Below, piece after piece: positions 1 to 5,634 of a stretch of DNA of 5,634 bases (the stretch's first letter is position 1; each line of letters begins with the position of its first letter). The stretch comes from Spirochaetota bacterium (GTDB taxonomy: Bacteria > Spirochaetota > Spirochaetia > Treponematales > Breznakiellaceae). The position numbers were made by a program, and so were the translations under genes. The stretch spans positions 1 to 5,634 of the forward strand of contig JAEXTK010000238.1 of the NCBI GenBank assembly GCA_023406985.1, in the 5' to 3' direction. Below the pieces are notes generated by a model, which made no database searches, was not told the origin of the DNA, and was given only the letters and a program-made list of their open reading frames with translations.

Positions 1-2970
1 CTCCAGCCCCGCGGCGAGCCGCGCGGCGGCGGCCGCGAGTTCCTCCGCCGTGAGGTCCACGATCCCGGCGAGCTTGTTCCTCCGCTGAGTATCCTCGATG
101 CCGCAGAGCAGCCGGAAGAAATCGGACATGCCCTTCTCGGCGCTCGTCCGCGGACGGGTCTCCTTGGCGTAGGTGCCGATGACGGCTTTCTCGAGCTCGT
201 CCTCCCCCACCCGCTCGGCGGCCGCGGAGCGCAAGGCCTCGGCGAAGCTCCCGAGGGAACGCGCGGGATCGGGATCGCGGTACGTCGCGAGGGCGAACAC
301 GGGCTCGAGTCCGTCGGGGAACGCGAAGGCGCCGTACGCGCCGCCCTTCATGCGGATATCCTCCCAGAGTGCGCCCGTGGAAAGCCGATGGGCCAACACG
401 AGCTCGGCGGCCTGTTCCCGCGAGGCGAAGGGGGCCGCGTCCAACGCGAGGGCGGCGAAGCCGATCTGGAGCGAGGCCGACGAGAGGACCTCCGCGCCCG
501 CCGCGCCCGCGTCGGCGAGGAAGAAGAACCGTTCGGCGTCGGCGGCGGCCGGATTCCGCGGCCGGGGGGCGCCGAAGGAACCGTAGAGCCCGCCGATCCG
601 GGTCAAGGCCGCATCGACGGCTCCGGCGGAGCCGGTGACGTTCGCGATGAGCCCGCCGCGGCCGACGAGCTTTTCCCTGATCGCGACGAGCCGGGCGGCC
701 GTCTCGGCGATGTCAGCCTCCGCCAGTTCGTGGGCGAGGACGATCTGGCTCGCGCCGCTCCAGAGTTCGTCCACCGCGCGCGCGCGGGAATACCGACGGC
801 CGGCCCGGCTCGTCGCGTAGGAATGGCCGCCGGGGGCGATGGACGAATCCAGGTCGTTGCGGAGTTCCAGCACCAGGTCCGTGAGCCGGCGTCGATCGGA
901 GAAATCGGCTTCGGTGATCATGCGCCGCACGAGCGCGAGGGCATCGCCGAGCTTCTCGTCCAGCGCCTTGAGGCGGAAGACGACCCAATCGCGGCCCACG
1001 AGGTCGAGGGTGCCCACCGGGGTAGCGACCGTCGCGGCCGCGGCCGGCACCGGCGAGCTCGTCTGGAGCACCGCGTGGAAGGCCCCCACGGTCCGCGCGA
1101 GGAGGCTGGAGACCTCCCCGTAGTCCAGGCCGGGCAGGCCGGAGGCCACCGAGGCGCGCGCGAGCAGCGGCAGGTACGGATAATCTTCGGGTTCCAGGAC
1201 GTCGGCGGGGAAGGCCAGATCGACGTAGGCGATGCCGTTCGTGAACAGGTCGTGGGAGACCACGGGTACGCCCGCGGCGTCGTGGAGGGCGCGGGGGATT
1301 ATCTCGACCTCTTTCGCGAGGTCGGTCCGCGCGATGTGCGGAATCGTGGCGAGGGACTCCGGCGTATCGGGGGCGGCCTGGATCCGCGCGAGTTCGGCCG
1401 CCTTGGAGCGCAGCTCCTCGGCCTCGGCCGCCGTCAGGCCGGCGGCCTTCCGTTCCAGCTCCGCCGCGAGCTCGGCCTCCTTCCGCTCGGTAAGCCCCTC
1501 TTCGGGTTCCACCGTTACGAGGGCCCAGTGGGGATTATTGAGGAGGTAGCGCTCGATGAGCCCCTCGAGGTAGCGCGGGTCCGCGGCGAGGGAGGCTTTG
1601 AGGGAGGAGAACGCGGGAACGAAGAGCAGGGTCTCGGTGGGCTCGGCCCCGTGGAGCCACCCGCGGAGCGAGCGGCGGAGCCAGGTCAAGGAGAAGGGGC
1701 CGCCCGAACGCCGGATCTCCCGGTTGGAGAACTCCAGGGAGAGGAGCGCGGCTTCGACTTCCTCCGCCGGTATGCCCTTCTCGGCGAGGTTGCGCAGCGT
1801 CTCCAGCACGAGGGCCTCAACCTTGGCCGCGTCCCGGCTTTCCACGCCGCGGAGTCCCACCGAGAAGACGGTCTCGCGGAGCTCCCCTTCCAGGCCGGAA
1901 GCCGGCGCCAGGTCTTCCCCGAGGTGCGAATCCACGAGCGCGCGGGCGAGCGGCGAGCCGTCGTGCCCGAGGAGCGCCTCGGTGAGCGCGGCGAGGGCCA
2001 GGGACTCCTTTCCGTCGGTGGAGTCCGAGAGCAGCCAGGAGAGGAGGACCGTGGACTTGGCGTCGGCCGACGCCGGATACGGCACCCGGAAACTGCGCGG
2101 TTCGGCCCAGCGGTCGGCCCGCGGGATCGGGGGCACCTTGCGCCCCGCGCTCAGGGTGGATAGGAAACGCTCATCCAAGAAGGCGAGCTGCTTCTCCGTC
2201 GGGATGTTCCCGCAGAGGAAGATACGGCAGTTCGCCGGCGCGTACCGTTCCCGGTGGAACGCGACCAGGTCGCTCCACTCCAGCGAGGGTATCTCGTCCG
2301 GGTCGCCGCCGGAGTCGTGCTCGTAGGGGGTCCCCGCCAGGACCGAACGGAAGGCCCAATCGCCCGCGATGGAATCCATGGAGGAATAGGCGCCCTTCAT
2401 CTCGTTGTAGACGACGCCGGTGACGGTCAGCGTCCGGCCGGCCGCGGCGTTGGGGCCGGAGGCGGACTCGCCGGCGGCCGCGGAGCCTGCGCCGGACGCC
2501 GCGGGAGCCGGCGCGAATTCGAACCGCCGGCCTTCTTGGAGGAAGGTCCACTCGGCCAGCAGGGGGCGGAAGACCGCGTCTCCGTAGACGGACATGAGGT
2601 TGAAGTAGTCCCGCTCGTTGGTGGAGCTCGCCGGGTACACCGTCTTGTCCGGATAGGTCATCGCGTTGAGGAAGGTCTGGAGGCTGCCCTGGGCGAGGAC
2701 GAGGAAGGCGTCCTTGAGCGGATGCCGCTCCGAACCGCAGAGGACCGAATGCTCCAGGATATGGGCGACCCCCGTGGAGTCCACGCTCGGCGTCGCGAAG
2801 GCGAACGCGAAGAGGTTCTCCTCGTCGTCGTTCACGATATGGAAGACCTCGGCGCCCGTAGCCGAGTGCACCGCGCGCACGCCCGTCGCCTTGAGTTCCT
2901 CGAGCGGACGGATGTCCGTTATCTCGAATCCGGATATAACTTTCCCAACCTTGAGAACAGCGCTCACCAT
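1..2970 (-). CDS. M16C family zinc metallopeptidase (presequence protease/PreP-like), C-terminus cut by window edge
   Basis: Translating the minus strand from the ATG at 2970 gives 990 uninterrupted codons to position 1. The inverted zinc site HILEH is at residues 70-74 (H70, E73 catalytic base, H74) within the context VAHILEHSVLCGSERHP. The third ligand is E190 in VVYNEMKGAYSSMDS. Residues from about 485 to 735 resemble the M16C-associated hinge: a charged helical stretch, then ESLATIPHIARTDLAKEVE. The C-terminal half keeps the substrate-binding pair R873 and Y879 in IRMKGGAYGA, six residues apart as in human PreP. Family members are about 970-1040 residues, so only a few tens are lost. These clamshell enzymes degrade short unstructured peptides; a peptide-clearing role here is inferred. 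No signal peptide is visible, so it is probably cytoplasmic. An Ala/Gly/Ser/Pro-rich insertion (about 153-179) precedes the third ligand. It lies 47 bp after the FliG-like gene and is probably co-transcribed with it. The start is supported by AAGGCGG five bases upstream. Confidence 0.95.
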   Translation of the reverse strand, partial: MVSAVLKVGKVISGFEITDIRPLEELKATGVRAVHSATGAEVFHIVNDDEENLFAFAFATPSVDSTGVAHILEHSVLCGSERHPLKDAFLVLAQGSLQTFLNAMTYPDKTVYPASSTNERDYFNLMSVYGDAVFRPLLAEWTFLQEGRRFEFAPAPAASGAGSAAAGESASGPNAAAGRTLTVTGVVYNEMKGAYSSMDSIAGDWAFRSVLAGTPYEHDSGGDPDEIPSLEWSDLVAFHRERYAPANCRIFLCGNIPTEKQLAFLDERFLSTLSAGRKVPPIPRADRWAEPRSFRVPYPASADAKSTVLLSWLLSDSTDGKESLALAALTEALLGHDGSPLARALVDSHLGEDLAPASGLEGELRETVFSVGLRGVESRDAAKVEALVLETLRNLAEKGIPAEEVEAALLSLEFSNREIRRSGGPFSLTWLRRSLRGWLHGAEPTETLLFVPAFSSLKASLAADPRYLEGLIERYLLNNPHWALVTVEPEEGLTERKEAELAAELERKAAGLTAAEAEELRSKAAELARIQAAPDTPESLATIPHIARTDLAKEVEIIPRALHDAAGVPVVSHDLFTNGIAYVDLAFPADVLEPEDYPYLPLLARASVASGLPGLDYGEVSSLLARTVGAFHAVLQTSSPVPAAAATVATPVGTLDLVGRDWVVFRLKALDEKLGDALALVRRMITEADFSDRRRLTDLVLELRNDLDSSIAPGGHSYATSRAGRRYSRARAVDELWSGASQIVLAHELAEADIAETAARLVAIREKLVGRGGLIANVTGSAGAVDAALTRIGGLYGSFGAPRPRNPAAADAERFFFLADAGAAGAEVLSSASLQIGFAALALDAAPFASREQAAELVLAHRLSTGALWEDIRMKGGAYGAFAFPDGLEPVFALATYRDPDPARSLGSFAEALRSAAAERVGEDELEKAVIGTYAKETRPRTSAEKGMSDFFRLLCGIEDTQRRNKLAGIVDLTAEELAAAAARLAAGLE

Positions 2971-2975
2971 CGATT

Positions 2976-2982
2976 CCGCCTT
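2976..2982 (-). promoter_or_regulatory. ribosome-binding site of the M16C peptidase gene
   Basis: Read on the minus strand, AAGGCGG ends five bases before the ATG at 2970. It is an imperfect Shine-Dalgarno match. No other in-frame ATG lies close upstream, so it supports this start. The two upstream genes lack such a site at a usable distance. Confidence 0.5.
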
Positions 2983-2997
2983 GAGGGGATTTCCGTA

Positions 2998-3015
2998 ACC
3001 GCCCGGTCGGGCGGT
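2998..3015. other. short perfect hairpin in the gap between the FliG-like and peptidase genes
   Basis: ACCGCCC pairs with GGGCGGT across a four-base loop, giving a 7-bp, almost all-GC stem. It begins three bases after the TAG of the FliG-like gene and lies 27 bases before the peptidase ATG. No T-run follows on the minus strand, so it is not a convincing intrinsic terminator. It could slow RNA polymerase, stabilise the upstream mRNA end, or be chance in GC-rich DNA. Confidence 0.4.
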
Positions 3016-3017
3016 GC

Positions 3018-4181
3018 CTATATCACGACATCCTCGTCGTCGACGAGGAGTATTCTGCCTTCTTCCCTACCCAGCCGGAACCAGGCGAGGAATTCTTTCG
3101 CCACTTTATCGGCTTCCTTCCGGGGCACCGCGCCGAGCAGGGTCCGCTCTTCCTCCACGAGGGCCCGCCGGGTCGTGGAAAGATTGGAGAGGATCTTCTC
3201 GATGAACGCGGGACGCCGCCCTTTGAGGAGCAGCGCGATATCCCGGTCTTCCATCGACCGGAGCCGTTCCTGTACCGCGCGGTCTTCCGCCTTGATCACG
3301 TCGTCGAGGGTATAGAGGCGTTCCTTGAGGTCCTTGCCGAGCTCCGGGTCGTTCGCTTCGAGTTCGTCGAGCAGGCGCTCCCCGAGCGACGAATCCGCGC
3401 GCTTCAGGATCTCCGCGAGCGCGGCGCGTCCGTCCACCGCCGCCCCTTCGTTCCTGCCCACCTGCCGGGCCTTGTCCCGGAGCGCCGCCGATACCCGGTC
3501 GATGACGTCGGCGTCGACCTTGCCGAGTCGCCCGATGCGCCGCAGCGTATCGAGCCGCTTCGCCGGCTCCATCGCAGCCAAAGCCGCGGCCGCGGTCTTG
3601 GGCGATACGCGGGAGAGCACGAGGGCCGCGGTGGCGCTCGATTCGTCCTTGAGGAGAAGGGAAACCTGATCCCCTTGGAAATCTTCCAAGAACGCGAAGG
3701 GGTTCTCCGCGGCCTCCGGCACCGCCCGGACGAGCAGCGCGTCGCCTTTCTCGTTTCCGAACGCCGCGCGGAGCACCTCCCTGGCCGTTTCCACCCCGCC
3801 GGACGGACGGCCCGCCGCGCCGGCGCGTCCTCCCCCGGAGAGCAGGGAACGGAACTCGGCGAGGAGGGACTCGGCCTCCGCGTCCTCGATGCGGCGGATG
3901 GTCGCGATCTCCCGGGAAACCTTCTCCACCTGGTCGGGCGACAGCTTCGCCAGGATGCGGGACGCTTCGGCCACGCCGACGAGCACGAGGAACTTGGCGA
4001 CCTTGCGATAGTTGCTCTCGGCGCCGGTCTTGAGGAGGCCCGCGGCAGGCGGAGTCCGCTCGGGGCCCGCCGCGCCTTCGACCTTCTCGGGAGGCGGCTC
4101 GCGTTGAGCGTCATTCTTGCCCATCGTCTTCGCGTACGCCGCGAGGCGGCGCGCGCCGCGCGGATCGTTCGGCGTCGTCAT
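3018..4181 (-). CDS. fliG: FliG-family flagellar motor switch protein, divergent paralogue (spirochaetal FliG1-like)
   Basis: FliG sits in the flagellar C-ring, couples MS ring to switch, and meets the stator through its C-terminal domain. The 387 residues contain FliG_N (about 57-160, YRKVAKFLVLVG through GGVETAREVLRAAFG), the middle domain (about 165-245, ATAALVLSRVSPKTAAAAL) and FliG_C (about 250-387, DDVIKAEDRAVQERL and ALLLKG). A Pro/Glu-rich extension of about 55 residues precedes FliG_N; E. coli FliG is 331 residues. The EHPQ motif is replaced by ESSA (E180-A183). By ungapped alignment to E. coli, K264 is kept (K320), D288/D289 become E344/E345, R281 becomes T337 and R297 becomes P353 (R follows each altered Arg site). 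This suggests a specialised paralogue rather than the main switch protein; that part is inference. The ATG at 4181 has no spaced ribosome-binding site and may be leaderless; ATG 4124 (M20) is an alternative start. The peptidase gene follows after 47 bp. Confidence 0.88.
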   Translation of the reverse strand: MTTPNDPRGARRLAAYAKTMGKNDAQREPPPEKVEGAAGPERTPPAAGLLKTGAESNYRKVAKFLVLVGVAEASRILAKLSPDQVEKVSREIATIRRIEDAEAESLLAEFRSLLSGGGRAGAAGRPSGGVETAREVLRAAFGNEKGDALLVRAVPEAAENPFAFLEDFQGDQVSLLLKDESSATAALVLSRVSPKTAAAALAAMEPAKRLDTLRRIGRLGKVDADVIDRVSAALRDKARQVGRNEGAAVDGRAALAEILKRADSSLGERLLDELEANDPELGKDLKERLYTLDDVIKAEDRAVQERLRSMEDRDIALLLKGRRPAFIEKILSNLSTTRRALVEEERTLLGAVPRKEADKVAKEFLAWFRLGREEGRILLVDDEDVVI

Positions 4182-4187
4182 CCCTCA

Positions 4188-4216
4188 ATAATACCGGTCG
4201 CGCGAGAGGCGGTCAA
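4188..4216 (-). promoter_or_regulatory. sigma70-type promoter of the FliG-like gene, overlapping the upstream stop codon
   Basis: On the minus strand, TTGACC (4216-4211) and TATTAT (4193-4188) are separated by exactly 17 bp. The -35 contains the TGA stop (4215-4213) of the phospholipase-like gene. Six bases (TGAGGG) lie between the -10 and the ATG at 4181, so the expected transcription start is the A of the start codon. The AT-rich -10 is conspicuous in this GC-rich DNA. Spacing and sequence are seen directly; activity is inferred. Confidence 0.65.
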
Positions 4217-5343
4217 CGAATTAGGCGCGCCTTCTCCGCCTTGTGCCGCGCCATCCACGCGAGCCTCAGCCGGTACTGGGACTCGAGCACCTCGTCCAGA
4301 GGCAGCGGATCGGCCCGCGCGGGCGCGCAGGGGTTTCCTTCGCGGTCCACGATGGAGAGGCCGCCGTCCCCGATCCGCGCCGCCGCCCCCTCCATGATCC
4401 AATTCGCGTCACGGAAATGGGTGAGGAACGCCTGCAGAAACGCGGAGGCGGCCTCCAGAGCCGCCTCGTAGAGGTCGGGGAACGACCGTCGGTCGCTTCC
4501 GCAATCGGGGCACGGGTTCAGCCATTCGCCGCGCGCCAGATTGAGGTAGTCCAGGCCGAGCGTAAAGCGCTCCGGATATACGAGCGCGACGGACGAGCGT
4601 CCCACCGCCGAACTCAGGTAGTCGAACCCGTCGATCAGGCGGAGATTGAGCGAAGTGCGCGCCGGGTCCGTGACCCGGTAGAAGGCCCCCGCATCCTTGA
4701 AGGCGTTGTCGACGCGGAGGGCCAAGGAGGCGTCCGGAGCGGCTCGCTCGGGGAACGCGTCTATGAGGGCCTCCACGATCGCGCTCTTGATCCCCTCCGC
4801 GGGGGACGCGCAGGCAGAGGCGAGTATCGCAGCCTGGTCCCACGCCGCCGCGGAAACGCCCCGCAGCCGCTCGAGCATGAGCGCGTCGATGATCCGTTCG
4901 AAGAACGCGTGGCAGCGGGCATACCGCGCCGTCTCCGGCCGCGACGGCGCCACCCACCCCGCCTTCGACACGATGTAGGGGTGCGTCTCCCGATCCAGGA
5001 ACGCGTGCGTCGCGAAACCGAGCGCGTAGGCGCCCTCCGCCGAGAGAAGCTCCGAGAAAGCGGGCCGGCCCCGATCCTTTCCCAGGAGGACCCGCTCGAA
5101 AAGAGCCGCGCAGAACGTGCCGTACGACCGGCGGTGGAGGAGCGTGCCGTACTGGATGGCCACGGGCCGCGAATGTTGGCTGTGGTAAAAGACATCCGGA
5201 CCCTGGCAGCCGAGCGCGAACGCGCTTCCGTGCTCCGCGAGAAGCGCCTCTACGAACGAGGCCAGCGCGGGGTCGGCTTCCCTCCCGGCGGCGCGCGCGA
5301 GGGCATCCTGGCCGAAAAGGACGTGCAGTATCTGGGCGGGCAT
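4213..5343 (-). CDS. zinc-dependent phospholipase C-like protein (bacterial phospholipase C / S1-P1 nuclease fold family)
   Basis: The 376-residue product begins MPAQILHVLFG and continues with GCQGPDVFY, LLHRRSYG, GFATHAFLDRETHPY and CHAFFERI, the pattern of bacterial zinc-dependent phospholipase C-like proteins. Candidate metal ligands are H7, D50, H70, H113-x3-D117-x3-H121 and H145-x3-E149. They fall in the same order as H14, D55, H69, H118/D122, H128 and H142/E146 of Bacillus cereus phospholipase C. The family hydrolyses phosphodiester or phospholipid head groups with a three-metal centre; the substrate here is unknown. No signal peptide is visible, unlike secreted phospholipases C whose processed N-terminal Trp binds metal, so the protein may be cytosolic and the annotation 'phospholipase' may not describe its true activity. 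The C-terminal half (from about 160) has no motif I recognise beyond one lone CPDC (278-281). ATG 5343 is the first in-frame start after a TAG at 5358-5356; there is no clear ribosome-binding site. The FliG-like gene follows after 31 bp. Confidence 0.8.
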   Translation of the reverse strand: MPAQILHVLFGQDALARAAGREADPALASFVEALLAEHGSAFALGCQGPDVFYHSQHSRPVAIQYGTLLHRRSYGTFCAALFERVLLGKDRGRPAFSELLSAEGAYALGFATHAFLDRETHPYIVSKAGWVAPSRPETARYARCHAFFERIIDALMLERLRGVSAAAWDQAAILASACASPAEGIKSAIVEALIDAFPERAAPDASLALRVDNAFKDAGAFYRVTDPARTSLNLRLIDGFDYLSSAVGRSSVALVYPERFTLGLDYLNLARGEWLNPCPDCGSDRRSFPDLYEAALEAASAFLQAFLTHFRDANWIMEGAAARIGDGGLSIVDREGNPCAPARADPLPLDEVLESQYRLRLAWMARHKAEKARLIR

Positions 5344-5349
5344 GCATTC

Positions 5350-5378
5350 ATAGTACTACGCGCCCATCCCGGAATCTA
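5350..5378 (-). promoter_or_regulatory. putative promoter of the phospholipase C-like gene (-10 hexamer six bases before the ATG)
   Basis: The minus strand reads TACTAT (5355-5350), then GAATGC, then the ATG at 5343. This is the same -10-to-ATG distance as at the FliG-like gene. At 17 bp spacing the -35 position holds TAGATT (5378-5373), a weak match. A transcript would start on the A of the start codon. The call rests mainly on the -10 and on the parallel with the neighbouring gene. Confidence 0.4.
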
Positions 5379-5455
5379 TCCAAATCAACCGCCCCGAACG
5401 AACCGCGCGCATTTCGCCCTCCGCGCCGAATGCCCTCTCTACGAATCACCTCCCG

Positions 5456-5484
5456 TTGACAGCCTCCGGCTAAAATGGTAGCCT
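5456..5484 (+). promoter_or_regulatory. strong promoter of the tRNA-Pro locus
   Basis: A perfect TTGACA (5456-5461) is followed by a 17-bp spacer and TAGCCT (5479-5484). A TG one base before the hexamer (5476-5477) makes it an extended -10. The expected start is near 5490-5491. A TAAAAT at 5471-5476 is only 9 bp from the -35 and is too close to serve as its -10. Strong consensus elements fit a stable RNA promoter. It fires away from the minus-strand gene cluster. Confidence 0.65.
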
Positions 5485-5492
5485 CTCCAAGC

Positions 5493-5510
5493 TGCCGCCG
5501 CGAGGCGGCG
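5493..5510 (+). other. GNRA-capped hairpin in the tRNA leader
   Basis: GCCGCC (5494-5499) pairs perfectly with GGCGGC (5504-5509) around the loop GCGA, a GNRA tetraloop; T5493 and G5510 can add a wobble pair. It begins within a few bases of the predicted transcription start. The 3' strand can alternatively pair with CGCCGC at 5539-5544, which would enclose the orphan tRNA head. No T-run follows directly, so it is not a terminator. Confidence 0.5.
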
Positions 5511-5512
5511 TA

Positions 5513-5538
5513 CGGGCATTAGCGCAGGTGGTTAGCGT
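5513..5538 (+). pseudogene. orphan 5' fragment of tRNA-Pro (acceptor strand and D-arm only)
   Basis: These 26 bases are identical to the first 26 bases of the complete tRNA-Pro at 5569. They hold the 5' acceptor strand CGGGCAT, the TA at positions 8-9 and a full D-arm (GCGC, loop AGGTGGTTA, GCGT). Identity stops at both ends: the base before differs, and after the D-arm the sequence runs into unrelated DNA with no anticodon arm or T-arm. It lies downstream of the tRNA promoter, so it should be transcribed in the tRNA precursor. It cannot be a functional tRNA. Confidence 0.8.
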
Positions 5539-5594
5539 CGCCGCGCACAACCATGAAGATTTTTTAGTCGGGCATTAGCGCAGGTGGTTAGCGT
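5513..5594 (+). repeat. 26-bp perfect direct repeat, two copies 56 bp apart
   Basis: Copy one is 5513-5538 and copy two is 5569-5594, the head of the intact tRNA. The 30-bp linker (5539-5568) starts CGCCGCGC and ends with a T6 run (5560-5565) and TAG. The linker has no tRNA-like structure and no open reading frame. No stable GC stem lies directly before the T-run, so termination there would be weak. Confidence 0.9.
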
Positions 5595-5634
5595 ACAAGT
5601 CTGGGGGACTTGGGGTCCCCGGTTCGAGTCCGGG
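5569..5634 (+). tRNA. tRNA-Pro (anticodon GGG), 3' end cut by window edge
   Basis: The cloverleaf reads cleanly to position 65. The parts are acceptor 5' strand CGGGCAT; D-stem GCGC/GCGT with loop AGGTGGTTA; A26; anticodon stem CAAGT/ACTTG with loop CTGGGGG, anticodon GGG at 5603-5605; variable GGGTC; and T-stem CCCGG/CCGGG with loop TTCGAGT. C at position 1 and the TAGCGCAG stretch are typical of bacterial tRNA-Pro. Anticodon GGG reads CCC and CCU, common codons in this GC-rich DNA. The 3' acceptor strand, expected to read ATGCCCG, lies beyond the window, so its encoding of CCA cannot be seen. It is preceded by the truncated copy of its own 5' end. Confidence 0.93.

Noticed and set aside
388..2163. 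591-codon open frame on the plus strand
   Set aside because: It is antisense to the M16C peptidase and its product is a low-complexity Gly/Arg/Glu-rich sequence without recognisable motifs. Long antisense frames are expected opposite GC-rich genes.
3018..3059. C-terminal GRILLVDDEDVVI of the FliG-like protein looks like the first strand of a response-regulator receiver domain
   Set aside because: FliG proteins normally end in a short hydrophobic/acidic strand of this kind. The stop follows at once, and no receiver sequence continues in any frame.
5471..5476. TAAAAT as the -10 of the tRNA promoter
   Set aside because: It is only 9 bp from the perfect TTGACA. TAGCCT at 17 bp with an upstream TG fits better.
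4243..5481. 412-codon open frame on the plus strand
   Set aside because: It is antisense to the phospholipase C-like gene, Arg-rich and motif-free, and its 3' end runs through the tRNA promoter. It is a shadow of the real gene.
5560..5565. T6 run as an intrinsic terminator
   Set aside because: The bases directly upstream (CACAACCATGAAGA) form no stem. Termination here would also cut off the tRNA from its only visible promoter.
5513..5568. First tRNA-like copy as a complete, unusual tRNA
   Set aside because: After the D-arm there is no five-base-pair anticodon stem, no TTC-type T-loop and no matching 3' acceptor strand before the second copy begins.
5513..5594. Two 26-bp repeats as the start of a CRISPR array
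   Set aside because: Both copies are tRNA sequence, there are only two, and the second continues into an intact tRNA-Pro.

Overview
The window is a GC-rich bacterial chromosome segment. It carries three genes on the minus strand, transcribed right to left, and a plus-strand tRNA locus that runs off the right end. The best guess at the host is a high-GC spirochaete (Treponema/Spirochaeta-like). This rests on the divergent, N-terminally extended FliG-like protein, a type known in spirochaetes as a second FliG paralogue, and on the general character of the neighbours. It is an inference, and the GC content is higher than in most cultured treponemes.

Minus strand, in transcription order. (1) 5343-4213 encodes a 376-residue zinc-dependent phospholipase C-like protein that keeps an almost complete set of the family's metal ligands. 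(2) 4181-3018 encodes a 387-residue FliG-family protein. It has the N, M and C domains, but the EHPQ motif and several of the charged residues that face the stator are altered. (3) 2970 to beyond position 1 encodes a large M16C zinc metallopeptidase (presequence protease/PreP type). All 990 codons in the window are open, and the HxxEH site, distal Glu and C-terminal R...Y pair are present. Only the extreme C-terminus is missing. Gaps between genes are 31 and 47 bp, so FliG-like and peptidase are probably co-transcribed.

Two promoter-like sites stand out against the GC-rich background. Upstream of the FliG-like gene lies TTGACC-17 bp-TATTAT, with its -35 overlapping the stop codon of the phospholipase-like gene. 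Upstream of the phospholipase-like gene lies a TACTAT hexamer. In both, exactly six bases separate the -10 hexamer from the ATG, which predicts transcripts that begin on the start codon (leaderless). The peptidase gene instead has a purine-rich ribosome-binding site and sits downstream in the presumed operon.

Right end, plus strand. A strong promoter (TTGACA, 17 bp, TG-extended TAGCCT) drives a leader that contains a GNRA-capped hairpin. Next comes an orphan 5' third of a tRNA (acceptor strand plus D-arm, 26 nt), then a linker with a T6 run. Finally comes the real tRNA-Pro(GGG), whose first 26 nt are identical to the orphan copy. The window ends at tRNA position 65, before the 3' acceptor strand. 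This duplicated tRNA head is the most unusual structure in the window.

I see no CRISPR array, insertion sequence, phage gene or clear multi-gene defence system.
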